Below the pieces are notes generated by a model. It did not search any database. It saw nothing but the letters and a program-made list of their open reading frames with translations, and was not told the origin of the DNA. A stretch of DNA of 64,000 nt, from positions 62,001 to 126,000 of the forward strand of contig CADAQX010000002.1 in assembly GCA_902790215.1 (NCBI GenBank). The letters are read 5' to 3'. This document shows positions 35,007-44,350 of this stretch, one piece after another (the first letter of the stretch is position 1; the number at the start of each line of letters is the position of its first letter). The DNA comes from an uncultured Bacteroidota bacterium (lineage in GTDB: Bacteria > Bacteroidota > Bacteroidia > Bacteroidales > P3). The position numbers and the translations under genes were made by a program.

Positions 35007-36058
35007 TTGGGGCGGTAATTGGATTGGCTGAGTATCTTCTGTGCGTCGGTCTCTTCAAAGAGTTGCTGCACGGAGATGCCTGTTTTTTTCATGTATTGGC
35101 TCACGATTTGCCAGCCGATGTATTCGGTGGTGCGTGGCGAGGAGTCGGGGAAGGCGTTGGTTTTGGGAGCGTCGTCGATGAAGTTGTGGAAGCGCATGTA
35201 GTCGGTCTCGTAGAGCAGTTTGCTCTGCAGGAAGTAGGCCCAGACATGCTCTTCGTTGCGCAGCATCCAGTCCATCTGTTCGCTGGTGTAGCGCATGAGG
35301 ATGCTGTCGGGGGCGTCGGGCAGGGTCTGCTGTGCAAAGTAGATGGCCTTGCCTTCGGAGACCATGTAGTCCAGCAGTGACATCTCGCGGTCGGAGGGGA
35401 TGGCGATGTGCTGGCGCGCGATGGCGGCCATGCAGTCGGTGAGCAGATATTTTCGGTCGCTCTGGTGAATGAGGTAGAGGGGGCTGTTGAAGTAGTTGTA
35501 CTTGGCAGTGTAGGGAAGGATGTATTGGTCAAGACTGATGATGAGTTCGTGGCTGTTGCAGCCCACGCGCATGTTGTAGTCGAATGCGCCGGAGATGAAG
35601 GTGTAGATTTTGTCGTATCGGACGGTGGAGTAGAGGCTTTTGGCTTTGTCAAGTGCAGCGGCCAGCTGCTGTGCTTCGGGCTGCATGTCGCCGAACACGC
35701 TGTCGACAATGCGGTAGATGTCGCGCATGACGGGGTCTTCGGTGAATCCGATAAGGAGATTCATGAAGTCGGGGTTGTCGGGCTGGAGGTTGAGCAGGTC
35801 GGTGCTGAACTCGTTGCGGACACTGGCAATCTTGTCGGGCAGCTGGTCAGCGGGTGTGCTGAATAATACCTGCTCGAAGCGGTGCAGGGGCACCGCTTCG
35901 ACAGGCTTTTGTTTGCAGCTCGTTGTAAGGGATGTTAGAAACGCAAAGAGAGTGAATAGGATAATAGAGAATGGTGCAGAGAGTTTTTTGAATTGTGTTC
36001 TCTGTTGGGTAAATTGGGACCGAAGATGTCCTTTCATTGCATTAAGTCTCCTATTCAC
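35003..36058 (-). CDS. gldB: GldB-like gliding motility lipoprotein
   Basis: A 351-residue protein with a lipoprotein signal (…LFAFLTSLTTSC, Cys about 48; the long N-terminus suggests the second Met at 36037 as the likelier start). The C-terminal region MDWMLRNEEHVWAYFLQSKLLYETD, FIDDAPKTNAF and RTTEYIGWQIVSQYM is typical of GldB, a membrane-anchored protein required for gliding and T9SS function in Flavobacteria. In non-gliding Bacteroidales its role is probably tied to T9SS. It overlaps the sulfatase by 4 bp (ATGA). Confidence 0.82.
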   Translation of the reverse strand: MNRRLNAMKGHLRSQFTQQRTQFKKLSAPFSIILFTLFAFLTSLTTSCKQKPVEAVPLHRFEQVLFSTPADQLPDKIASVRNEFSTDLLNLQPDNPDFMNLLIGFTEDPVMRDIYRIVDSVFGDMQPEAQQLAAALDKAKSLYSTVRYDKIYTFISGAFDYNMRVGCNSHELIISLDQYILPYTAKYNYFNSPLYLIHQSDRKYLLTDCMAAIARQHIAIPSDREMSLLDYMVSEGKAIYFAQQTLPDAPDSILMRYTSEQMDWMLRNEEHVWAYFLQSKLLYETDYMRFHNFIDDAPKTNAFPDSSPRTTEYIGWQIVSQYMKKTGISVQQLFEETDAQKILSQSNYRPK

Positions 36059-36061
36059 TAT

Positions 36062-36162
36062 TTATGATTGTTTGACGAATTGAAAATTGAAAATTGAAAA
36101 TTGAAAGTTGCTGCCGCACCCGGATAATTCTCAATTCTCAACTCTCAACTCTCAACTTTCTT
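36062..36162 (+). repeat. Word array W13, core type I, forward
   Basis: GACGAATTGAAAATTGAAAATTG words, core GTTGCTGCCGCACCCGGATAA, TTCTCAATTCTCAACTCTCAAC words. It lies between gldB (start side) and the stop of the DUF349 gene; a near-identical copy of W11. Confidence 0.9.
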
Positions 36163-38151
36163 TTACTCTTTGGTTTCGTTGTCCTGTGTTTTTTCTTCGG
36201 CGGCTTCGTCGAGGATACGGATTTTGGCTTCCAGGAGAGCAATCTGCTGGCGTGTGTGCTGCATCTTTTTCTCAAACTCTTCCTTGAGTAGATCGGCTTG
36301 CTTGCTGTTGGCCAGGAATCCGAGGTTGTTCTCCCACAGTTTGAGGTCGGAGCGCATCTTCTCGATTCTGTTGAGCAGGTCGGCCTTTTCGTTGTTGATA
36401 AAGTGCTGCGAATTGCCCTGGTGGTTGCGTACACGCTCGCGGAAGTTGTTTTCTTCGGCTTCGCGGGCGGAGATTTTCAGCTGTTCGAAAATGCCGTCGA
36501 GCAGAGAGCGGTATTCTTTCTGGATGCGGTCTTTCTCTTTCATGGGCACATGGCCTATCTCCATCCAGCGGCGCTGGAAGTCTTTGATGGCGCTGAGGTT
36601 CTCGTCCTTGTCGTCACCAAACTGGTGGGCCTTGATTTCTTCGATGATGGCGGTCTTCTTGGCCAGGTTCTCGTTCTCGCTGCTGCGGATGTCCTTGAAG
36701 TATTCGCCCTTCTTGGCGAAGAACTCGTCGCATGCGCTGCGGAAACGGTGCCATATCTTGTCGCTCACTTTGCGGCTGGTGACGCCGATGGTTTTCCATT
36801 CGGCCTGCAGCTGCAGCAGCTCTTCGGTGGCTTTTTTCCAGTCTTCGCGCTTGGCGATGGCCTCGGCTTTGAGGCAGAGGTCGAGTTTCTTGTTGTAGTT
36901 CTCGGTCTGTTCGTCGCGTAGCTGTCCGAAGTGGAGTTTCTTGTCGGCATAGTGCTTGTCGATGATGCCTTTGAACTTGTTCCAGACCTCTTCGTTCTGC
37001 TCGCGGGGCACGGGGCCGATGCTTTTCCACAGTTTGAGCAACTCGTCGAGGGCGGCGGTGGTGTCGTTCCAACCCTTGGTGGATTGGGGTGGCTCCTGTG
37101 TCAGTTCCTCGGCTTTCTCGATGAGGGCCTGCTTGGCAAGGAGGTTCTGGTCCAGTTCCTCTTTGCGCTGGTCGTAGTATTCGCGGCGGCGCTCGTCTAT
37201 CTGGTTGGCGGCGTTGTTGAAGCGCTGCCATGTCTCTTCGTTCTGCTCGGTGGGGACGGGACCAATCTCGCGCCACTGGGCGCGGAGCTCTTGCAGGGCT
37301 TTGAAGGCTTTGACCACGGAGGTCTCCACTATGAGTTCTTCGGCGCGCTCGCAGAGCTGTATTTTCTGCTCCAGATTGCGCTTGAGGTCGAGCATGCGGA
37401 GCTCTTTGTTTATCTTGACTTTGTTGAAGAATTGCTCTATCAGGAAGTGGTAGTTCTGCCAGAGGTCGTTCATCTGATCGCGCGGCACTTCGCCGATGGC
37501 TTTCCACTTGTCTTGGATGGCGTTGAATTCGTCGTATGTCTGTTTGAGGGTCTCCTCGTCTTTGTCAATCAGTACGCGGAGCTCCTCGAGTATCTGTTTC
37601 TTGGCTTCGAGGTTGGCAGCTTTCTGGGCGTCGATTTCCTCCTGCATTTTCTGGCGGCGGGCACGGTAGGTGTCGTAGGCTTTGTAGAATGCCTCGGCCA
37701 CTTCGTCGCTGACGGGGGTGTAGTCCTCTTTGTTGCCGCCTTCGGCAAGGAAGGTGTCGAATGCCTGCTTTTCAAACTCTTTGTTGAGCAGGTTGAATTG
37801 GTTGCGGATGGCAGCGGCACGGTTGCGGATGTGGGCGATGTCGTCCTCCAGCAGACTGGTGAAGGCGGCCAGAAGCTCCTCCCGATTCATGGTGGAGTAA
37901 TCCACTTCGGGCTCAGCCTCGGGTGTTTCGGTGGTTTCTTCTGCCGGATGGATTTCGGCAGTGGCTTCGGCTTCGGGCTCTTTTGCGGGCTCTTCGGCGG
38001 GAGCGGGATTGGTGTTTGTAACGGTGTTGTTGTCGCTTGCTGCGGGTGCGGCTTGCTCAACGGTGGGCTGCAGCTCTTGATTTGTCGTGTTCTCGTTGTC
38101 GGGAACGTTTACACCTTCGGGTGCGGGCTGCATTTGATTCAGTTCTTCCAT
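36163..38151 (-). CDS. DUF349 coiled-coil protein
   Basis: A 662-residue acidic, cytosolic protein. The N-terminal ~110 residues are low-complexity (Glu/Pro/Ala/Thr, for example PAEEPAKEPEAEATAEI). The rest is a series of about five DUF349 helical repeats, each with a W-x-x-I/G-PVPREQNEEVWNKF-like core (WKAIGEVPRDQMNDLWQNY, WREIGPVPTEQNEETWQRF, WKSIGPVPREQNEEVWNKF, WKTIGVTSRKVSDKIWHRF, WMEIGHVPMKEKDRIQKEY). The family is widespread in Bacteroidota; function unknown, perhaps a scaffold. Monocistronic with its own promoter about 80 bp upstream. Confidence 0.9.
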   Translation of the reverse strand: MEELNQMQPAPEGVNVPDNENTTNQELQPTVEQAAPAASDNNTVTNTNPAPAEEPAKEPEAEATAEIHPAEETTETPEAEPEVDYSTMNREELLAAFTSLLEDDIAHIRNRAAAIRNQFNLLNKEFEKQAFDTFLAEGGNKEDYTPVSDEVAEAFYKAYDTYRARRQKMQEEIDAQKAANLEAKKQILEELRVLIDKDEETLKQTYDEFNAIQDKWKAIGEVPRDQMNDLWQNYHFLIEQFFNKVKINKELRMLDLKRNLEQKIQLCERAEELIVETSVVKAFKALQELRAQWREIGPVPTEQNEETWQRFNNAANQIDERRREYYDQRKEELDQNLLAKQALIEKAEELTQEPPQSTKGWNDTTAALDELLKLWKSIGPVPREQNEEVWNKFKGIIDKHYADKKLHFGQLRDEQTENYNKKLDLCLKAEAIAKREDWKKATEELLQLQAEWKTIGVTSRKVSDKIWHRFRSACDEFFAKKGEYFKDIRSSENENLAKKTAIIEEIKAHQFGDDKDENLSAIKDFQRRWMEIGHVPMKEKDRIQKEYRSLLDGIFEQLKISAREAEENNFRERVRNHQGNSQHFINNEKADLLNRIEKMRSDLKLWENNLGFLANSKQADLLKEEFEKKMQHTRQQIALLEAKIRILDEAAEEKTQDNETKE

Positions 38152-38230
38152 TTTAATTTTGTTTAGAATTAGTTCTGTAGCATTATGTTACAGACGTTTA
38201 ACTGGGTTGTGTTTATTGTGTTGTGAAATG

Positions 38231-38238
38231 CAAAAGTA
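38231..38238 (-). promoter_or_regulatory. -7 box (TACTTTTG) for the DUF349 gene
   Basis: Consensus TAnnTTTG on the minus strand, leader about 75 nt. Confidence 0.6.
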
Positions 38239-38264
38239 CGTAAAAAAAACGATATAGTGAAAAT

Positions 38265-38425
38265 TGAAATTGAATTATTGCTTGAATGTGTTTTGTTGAT
38301 ATGTTGATACGTTGATATGTTGATATGTTGATATGATGCGAGCCGTATAAACTTATAAACTTATCAACGGACAACGTATTTACACCCTCAAGCAATCAGA
38401 CATTCAAGCAATCTTCTAAACTTTT
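38265..38425 (+). repeat. Word array W14, core type II
   Basis: TGTTGATATGTTGATACGTTG words, core GATGCGAGCCGTATAAACTTAT, CTTATCAACGGACAACG, then a type III arm (CTCAAGCAATCAGACATTCAAGC). The core and flanks are the reverse complement of those at 60259-60335, so the two are copies of one element type. It reaches into the stop region of the glycosyltransferase gene. Confidence 0.85.
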
Positions 38426-39380
38426 AACTTTCAATTTTATTCATCTTTCCGAGCAGTCCGCGCGTGACGTTGCGTCGGAAGAGGATAAGTTTGTTTCCCT
38501 TGGAGAACTGCAGGCGCAAGGCAAAGGAACACCACAGCACGAGGGTGCCGCCCCATTTGACGGCTTCTTTGTAGAGACGGTTCCAGTACTTTTTGCGCGA
38601 GATCTGTAGGGTGCGGTAGCGCTCGCTGACGCCGATGCCGTAGGTGAGGCGGTTGAAGTAGTCGGGCGTCAGTTTGTGGGGCGGGATGATGTGGTAGAGG
38701 ATGGCCGTGGGGAGGTAGTAGAAGTGCATGCCGCAGGTGGTCATCTTGTCGAAGAGGTCTTTTTCCTCCGCGCCGATAAGGCTGTTGCCTTTCCGGCCCA
38801 GTTCCACATTGAAAAGCCCCACGGTGTCGAAGACGCTTTTGCGGTAGCAGGCGTTGCCGCCGCCGGGGAAGGCTCCTTTGGGGAACTCCCTGGCGGTGTT
38901 GCCGAGGTAGAGGCGGCCGGTGATGAGCTGGCGGGTGTAGTGCGACATCCATGCGGGCTCCTCGGTCTCGTAGACAGGCAGTATGGGGCCTCCGGCGGCC
39001 ACTGCCTTGGGGTGCGAGGCAAAGAAATCGGCATAGGTGCGCAGATATTCTTTGTTCACCGTGGCGTCGTCGTCCACATACACCAGCAGGTCGCCTGCCG
39101 ACTGACGGATGCCGCAGTTGCGGGCATAGGAAAGCCCCTGGCTGGTCTCCACACAATAGCGGAAGGCGATGTCGGGATAGTCGGCCTGAAAGCGTTGGCA
39201 TTCGCCTTCGGTGTTGTCGGTGCTGTTGTTGTTCACCAGCACTATCTCGTACAGGTCGCGGGGGTAGTCGTTTTCGGCAACGCTCTTCAGAACGTTGTAG
39301 ATGTACTTGTCGCGGTTGTAGGTGCAGAGAATAACTGAGATCAGCGGAGAACCTCCGCGGGTATTATTTGTTGTACTCAT
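38424..39380 (-). CDS. Family 2 glycosyltransferase
   Basis: A 318-residue GT-A enzyme. SVILCTYNRDKYI (about 15-27) starts the nucleotide-binding half; VNNNSTDNTEG and YVDDDATVN (about 101-109) supply the DxD-type metal motif; GGGNACYRKSVFDTVGLF and EEKDLFDKM provide the catalytic ED region. C-terminal amphipathic helices could attach it to the membrane. It overlaps the YfhO-type gene by 4 bp, so the pair likely act together in adding sugars to a lipid-linked or surface polymer. Sugar and acceptor cannot be told. Confidence 0.93.
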   Translation of the reverse strand: MSTTNNTRGGSPLISVILCTYNRDKYIYNVLKSVAENDYPRDLYEIVLVNNNSTDNTEGECQRFQADYPDIAFRYCVETSQGLSYARNCGIRQSAGDLLVYVDDDATVNKEYLRTYADFFASHPKAVAAGGPILPVYETEEPAWMSHYTRQLITGRLYLGNTAREFPKGAFPGGGNACYRKSVFDTVGLFNVELGRKGNSLIGAEEKDLFDKMTTCGMHFYYLPTAILYHIIPPHKLTPDYFNRLTYGIGVSERYRTLQISRKKYWNRLYKEAVKWGGTLVLWCSFALRLQFSKGNKLILFRRNVTRGLLGKMNKIES

Positions 39381-41938
39381 TTTGTCACCTTGGTTTGTTT
39401 TCGTCTGCGGTAGTAGAAGAACAGGGTGGCTCCGATTATCAGCACCGTGGCAATGGAGCAGACAAGCGTGATGTTGTCCAGCCGGTGCATGGTGGGTGCC
39501 TCGTTGCGGAACTCGATGACGTGGTCGCCTTCGGGGATGACCATGGCGCGCAGGATGTAGTTGGCGCGGAGATACTCGGCGGGCTTGCCGTCGATATAGG
39601 CTTTCCAGTCGGGCTCGTAGTAAATCTCGCTGAAGATTGCCAACTGAGGTATGCGGCTGTGGCTGCGATAGGTCAGTGTGTTCAGGTCGGTGGGATGCTT
39701 GTGCTCCATCACGATGGAGGCAGTGCTGTCCACACCGTTTGCCGCCATGCCGTCAATTACCACTTTGGGCAGCCCCTGCAGCTTGTCGCCCATCTCGGTC
39801 ACATTTATCACGGCTTCCTTGGCGGGATTGAATGGTGCATAGTTGGTGTCGGTGTCGTTCAGCAGCAGTATCTCGTCGTTGGCGTTTTCTGCCCGGCGTA
39901 TGGTTTGTACAAACCAGCAATTGCCCAGCGCATCGGGGTTGCGATGCACCTGCCCGTTGTTCAGCACAATGTAGCGGGTGTTGAGCATGTTCAGCACATT
40001 CTGGTTAATACGGTAGCTGATGTAGAAATCAATCAGGTCTTGGTAGCGGCGCAGTTTGGCGGCGCTGTATCCGCCCACCTGGTTGTGGAATGCCGAGGGC
40101 TTGGAGTCGTTGAAGGTGTTCACCGCCATGTTCAGCACACGGTAGTCCTGGTCACCGGCCTGGGTGGCCATGGCGTCGATGTCGCGGTCATACTGTGCAG
40201 GCTGCATCTCCAGCATGCGGGCATTGCGAACATAGTTGTCTTTGTTCAGATAGCGGCTGTTCACACCCTGCAGGTCGATGACTGTCAGCACGGCCAGCAC
40301 GGCCACAAAAGGCAGCAGAGCCTTGCTCTTGTTGGCAAAGTGTTTGATATACACCCACAGGGCGGCGGCGGCCAGCACAATGAAGAGGATGCTCCGCCAC
40401 GAGTCGCCCACAAAGAGTGCCTTGCGGTCCTTGATGAAGATGCTCTGTATCATCGGCCACTGGTCGCCGTATTGGCGGGCCATCTCGGCGTCGCTGCTGC
40501 CGCTGTAGCTGAAACCTCCGCACATCAGCAGTCCCACGATGATGCAGCCCACCGTCACGCCTGCCGAGATATACAGGGCACGCAGCAGCCGCTTGGTGTC
40601 GCCTTTCTCTTTCAGTGAGGTGGCCTCGCGGATGCCGAGCACAGCCATCAGTACCATCAGCACATTGGCAAGCACCAGGCTCATCGACGGGGTGCGGAAC
40701 TTGTTGTAAAGCGGCAGGTGGTTAAACACCCACTCGTTGAAGCCCATGAAATTCCTGCCCCACGAGAGAATGACGGCCAGCAGTGTGGCAGCCAGTATCC
40801 ACCAGCGTTCAGGCCCTTTCACCACAATCATGCCGAAGAGGAACAGAAACACCACGATGGCGCCAAAATAAACGGGGCCGCTCGTGAAGGGCTGGTCGCC
40901 CCAGTACAGTGGCACTTTCTCCTGATGGAAATTGCTGTACGAGGCACTCTCCTTGCCTACAGGCTCTACACTGCCGCCGCCCATGGCACCGGGCACCAGC
41001 AGGGTGTAGGTCTCGCCCACGCCGTAGCTCCAGCTGAAGGCGTAGTTGATGTCAAGTCCCTTTTCATTGGCGTTGTTGTTGCGCGGGAAATCCTTGCCGT
41101 ACAAGTCCTGCGGGGTGACGGTTATCTCGCTTCCGCCACGCATGGTGTACTGCATATACTCCTCATTCACCAGCAGGTGACGGGTGTTGCACAGCACTGC
41201 CAGCGCCACTCCGGCCACCAGGATGCCCGTGGCAACGAGGAAACGGGGGAAATACTTGTCCTTAATTGCGTAGATGGCATAGACGATGCCCATGATTACG
41301 CCCGCCAATGCGGTGTAGAACGTAATCTGTATGTGGTTGAGGGCAATCTGCAGACCCAGGGCAAGCAGGAACAGTATGCCGCCCCAAACCAGCATGTGTG
41401 TGCCCTTGCGGCGGTCGTCGCGCAGCACTCCAGCCCCTTTCAGGCAGAGCAGCTCGCCGGCCAGCACGGGTGCCATCATGGCCATAGCCCATGCCTTGGT
41501 GATGTGGCCGGCCTCGATGATGATGATGTTATAGCTGCCCAGGCCGAATGCCAGGCCGCCCAGCAGCGCTATCCAGGGGCTCACCCCCAGCACCACCAGG
41601 GCAATATAGAATCCGAGCAGATAGAGAAACAGCACGCCCATGTCGTTCTGACGGCCGAAAATCTGCAGCGAAAGGATGTTTTTCAAAGGGGTGAATACCG
41701 AATGCTGCGGGCTGTTGGTAATCTGATAGCCCGGCATTCCGCTGAACATACTGGGGCACCAGGTGGAGTACTCGCCGGTGGCCTCGTGATAGTCTTTCTG
41801 GGCCTTGGCCATGCCCTCATATTTCTGCAGGTCGCCTTGCGGCAGGGCCTTGCCTTGTATGATGGGCATAAAGTAGATGGCGGAAATGGCAAGCAGGGCC
41901 AGTATGATTCCCGCATGGGTTAGTGTGTTCTTTTTCAT
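39377..41938 (-). CDS. YfhO-family multi-pass membrane protein
   Basis: An 853-residue protein with about 12-14 membrane helices and a large exposed loop/C-terminal region. It begins MKKNTLTHAGIILALLAISAIYFMP and contains the YfhO-like segment ...KYEGMAKAQKDYHEATGEYSTWCPSMFSGMPGYQ. YfhO proteins are GT-C-like enzymes; in Firmicutes they glycosylate teichoic acids. The C-terminus has one final helix followed by a basic tail (YRRRKQTKVTK). Co-transcribed with the GT2 gene (4-bp overlap), supporting a role in polymer glycosylation. Confidence 0.87.
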   Translation of the reverse strand: MKKNTLTHAGIILALLAISAIYFMPIIQGKALPQGDLQKYEGMAKAQKDYHEATGEYSTWCPSMFSGMPGYQITNSPQHSVFTPLKNILSLQIFGRQNDMGVLFLYLLGFYIALVVLGVSPWIALLGGLAFGLGSYNIIIIEAGHITKAWAMAMMAPVLAGELLCLKGAGVLRDDRRKGTHMLVWGGILFLLALGLQIALNHIQITFYTALAGVIMGIVYAIYAIKDKYFPRFLVATGILVAGVALAVLCNTRHLLVNEEYMQYTMRGGSEITVTPQDLYGKDFPRNNNANEKGLDINYAFSWSYGVGETYTLLVPGAMGGGSVEPVGKESASYSNFHQEKVPLYWGDQPFTSGPVYFGAIVVFLFLFGMIVVKGPERWWILAATLLAVILSWGRNFMGFNEWVFNHLPLYNKFRTPSMSLVLANVLMVLMAVLGIREATSLKEKGDTKRLLRALYISAGVTVGCIIVGLLMCGGFSYSGSSDAEMARQYGDQWPMIQSIFIKDRKALFVGDSWRSILFIVLAAAALWVYIKHFANKSKALLPFVAVLAVLTVIDLQGVNSRYLNKDNYVRNARMLEMQPAQYDRDIDAMATQAGDQDYRVLNMAVNTFNDSKPSAFHNQVGGYSAAKLRRYQDLIDFYISYRINQNVLNMLNTRYIVLNNGQVHRNPDALGNCWFVQTIRRAENANDEILLLNDTDTNYAPFNPAKEAVINVTEMGDKLQGLPKVVIDGMAANGVDSTASIVMEHKHPTDLNTLTYRSHSRIPQLAIFSEIYYEPDWKAYIDGKPAEYLRANYILRAMVIPEGDHVIEFRNEAPTMHRLDNITLVCSIATVLIIGATLFFYYRRRKQTKVTK

Positions 41939-42014
41939 TTTGATTAAGAGTTAAAGTGTTTTCAAGATTGACGGGTGTTGGTGCGTCTCTTTTATTGTTT
42001 ACAGTTTTGTGTTA

Positions 42015-44021
42015 TTACTTCGTGACCGGGTAGGAGATGCGGGCGTGGTAGATGCTCAGCATCTTGGACTTCAGCATCGAGCGAATCTTTGTAATGTCGC
42101 CGAAGGTAAGGTCGCAGTTCTGCAGCTGGTTCTGTTCGATTTTTCCGTTGATGATGTTGTCCACCAGTTTGTCAATTGATTCGTTGTCGTGGCTGCTCAG
42201 GCTCTTGCAGGCAGCCTCCACACTGTCCACTATCATCACCACGGCCGTCTCCCTTGAGAAGGGTGTGGGGCCGGGATACTGGAACGCGGCGACATTGATG
42301 GGCTCGTCAGGATGCTCGTTCTTTTGTTTGGCATAGAAATAGCCTGTCATCGTGGTGCCGTGGTGGGTGCGGATAAAGTCCTGCACGGCTGAGGGCAGGT
42401 GGTATTTCTTGGCCAACTCCAGACCGGAGCGCACGTGCTGGATGATGATGGCTGCGCTCTCGGCATACTCTAGTTCATTGTGGGGGTTGAAGTCGCTGTT
42501 CTGGTTCTCGGTAAAGTAGAGCGGCGCCTCAATCTTGCCGATGTCGTGGTAAAGGGCTCCCACTTTGGCCAGCAGGGCGTTGCCCCCAATCTCGTTGATC
42601 ATATCCTCGCTTATGTTGGCCACCTGCATGGAGTGCTGGAATGTGCCGGGCGCATTACGCGACAGCTCGCGCAGCGCAGGGGTGTTGGTCGACGACAGCT
42701 CCATCAGTGTCAGGTTGGTGGTCATGCCGAACAGCTTTTCAAACAGGTAGATCAGCGGGTATGCCAGCAAGGTCAGCACCGCATTGAGGAAGAACACCAG
42801 ATACCGTTCTCCCGTTATGCCGTCAAGGGTGCTTTCCTGGCTCAACACACCGAAGGTGTAAATCAATGCGTAGGACAAGAATATCACGCCGCATACCAGG
42901 AAGAACTTCGAGCGGCTCTCGAAATTGCGCACGGTGACAATCGACATCATTCCGGCAATCAGCTGATAGAAGATGAACTCAAAGGGGTTGGGCACCATGT
43001 TGGCCAGAATCACTATAGTGGTGACATGCACATACAGCGCAACCCGCATGTCGAAGAATATCCGCACCATGATGGGTACGATGCACAGCGGCACAATCAG
43101 CACCAGCTCGGGGCTTTGGCTCGACACCAAGGCTGTGGCCGCCGATGCCAGCAGCACCAGCACCATGACAAAGGTCACCTTGCGGTTGTCTTCCAGTATG
43201 GAGTGGCGCGTGTTTTTCAGGAACATATACAGGGCCACGAAGGCGATGATGCACAGTATCAGCTGCCCGGCGTAGCGGCCCCAGGGATGGTAGTTCTCGC
43301 GGAATATCTTGTCGTTCTCCTGCTCTAACGAGGCAATGATGAGGGCTTTGTCCTTTGTGACGGTCTCGCCCTTGGCAATGATGCGCTCTCCTTGCTGTAT
43401 CACGCCTGTGGAGGTGACCAGCTGCGAGATGCGCGAATTGAGCTCTATGCGTGTGCGGTTGGCGTCGAACACTATGCTGGGCAGCAGCACGCTGTCGCGC
43501 AGCAGCCGGTTGTTGATGTCCATTGGCGAGACGTACTCCTTTACCGAATGCTCCGAGCCGATGTTGCCGTCCAGCAGTATCATCGTGTGGCTCTCGAAGT
43601 CGGGCATGTCTGGCGGGGTCTCAAGGTAACCGATGCTGTAGACGCTGTCCACCGTTGTGCGCAGTTGCCGCAGGCTGAGGCCGGGGTTCTTTTGCACCAG
43701 TGTGTTCAACTGTTCCACTGCACGAGCATGGGCGGTGTTGTCGTAGTGGTAGTAAAGCATCAGCTCGGCCTTGGCAGTGGCAGTTTCCTGCTCAATCTCG
43801 TCAGGGCTTTTCTGCACGGCAAAGTCAAACGGGGCCACCAGGTCGTTGTTGCGCCAGATGCTCCCTTCGGCATAGTCGTATTGTTCTCCCTGGCCGTCGC
43901 TGGGGAACATCAGCGGTATCAACGCCGATGTAACGAGCATCAGCAATATTTTCGTTATCAAGGGCAGATGCTTCACGGTGGAAGTGATAATATTGTTCAG
44001 TGGCATAGGCAGTATATTCAT
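42015..44021 (-). CDS. 7TM-HD family phosphohydrolase (PgpH/YqfF-like)
   Basis: A 668-residue membrane protein: one N-terminal membrane helix, a large extracytoplasmic 7TMR-HDED domain (about 40-265), seven membrane helices (about 270-450), and a cytosolic HD domain (about 480-660) with FQHSMQVANISEDM, VGALYHDIGKIEAP (HD pair) and FIRTHHGTTMTGYFY. PgpH homologues hydrolyse cyclic di-AMP. An upstream ATG at 44075 would add 18 unremarkable residues and cannot be excluded, because the -7 box at 44087 would give it a very short leader. Confidence 0.9.
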   Translation of the reverse strand: MNILPMPLNNIITSTVKHLPLITKILLMLVTSALIPLMFPSDGQGEQYDYAEGSIWRNNDLVAPFDFAVQKSPDEIEQETATAKAELMLYYHYDNTAHARAVEQLNTLVQKNPGLSLRQLRTTVDSVYSIGYLETPPDMPDFESHTMILLDGNIGSEHSVKEYVSPMDINNRLLRDSVLLPSIVFDANRTRIELNSRISQLVTSTGVIQQGERIIAKGETVTKDKALIIASLEQENDKIFRENYHPWGRYAGQLILCIIAFVALYMFLKNTRHSILEDNRKVTFVMVLVLLASAATALVSSQSPELVLIVPLCIVPIMVRIFFDMRVALYVHVTTIVILANMVPNPFEFIFYQLIAGMMSIVTVRNFESRSKFFLVCGVIFLSYALIYTFGVLSQESTLDGITGERYLVFFLNAVLTLLAYPLIYLFEKLFGMTTNLTLMELSSTNTPALRELSRNAPGTFQHSMQVANISEDMINEIGGNALLAKVGALYHDIGKIEAPLYFTENQNSDFNPHNELEYAESAAIIIQHVRSGLELAKKYHLPSAVQDFIRTHHGTTMTGYFYAKQKNEHPDEPINVAAFQYPGPTPFSRETAVVMIVDSVEAACKSLSSHDNESIDKLVDNIINGKIEQNQLQNCDLTFGDITKIRSMLKSKMLSIYHARISYPVTK

Positions 44022-44086
44022 ATTAGATATTGAAAGACAACTCCCAACATCCGAATTCGTTTTTTTGCGGTACACAATCCGCGATG

Positions 44087-44094
44087 CAAAGTTA
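44087..44094 (-). promoter_or_regulatory. -7 box (TAACTTTG) for the 7TM-HD gene
   Basis: Consensus TAnnTTTG on the minus strand. The expected start of transcription is near 44083. Confidence 0.55.
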
Positions 44095-44149
44095 CAAAAT
44101 TAAATCCAAACTCAGACTTTTTTCTTCTTTTTTTCCAAAAACATGCTTT

Positions 44150-44345
44150 TCAGACAGCACATTGGACACTTTTTGGCCTGTTGAAGCGACCTTCGTCGAA
44201 CCTTCTTTCACCAATCCTTTTACCTTTCATTTCCCTTTCATATTCGCTCCTTTTCCGTTCTGAAACGGAAAAGGAGCGAATAAATGAGGAATAAATAGTG
44301 GAAAAGGAACGACGTTACATCGACCCTACATCGAAGGTGGAGCGA
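44150..44345 (-). repeat. Divergent copy D of the dispersed element, with a perfect 19-bp hairpin
   Basis: The order of blocks follows copy C (opposite strand to A and B): a CCCTTT-rich segment, CCGTTT/AAACGG hairpin, GAATAAATGA, then AACGACGTTACATCGA. The hairpin is exact: 44241-44259 pairs with 44264-44282 around a 4-nt loop. Outer limits are uncertain; 44225-44345 is the convincing part. It occupies most of the gap between two minus-strand genes. Confidence 0.65.
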
Positions 44346-44350
44346 TGGGA

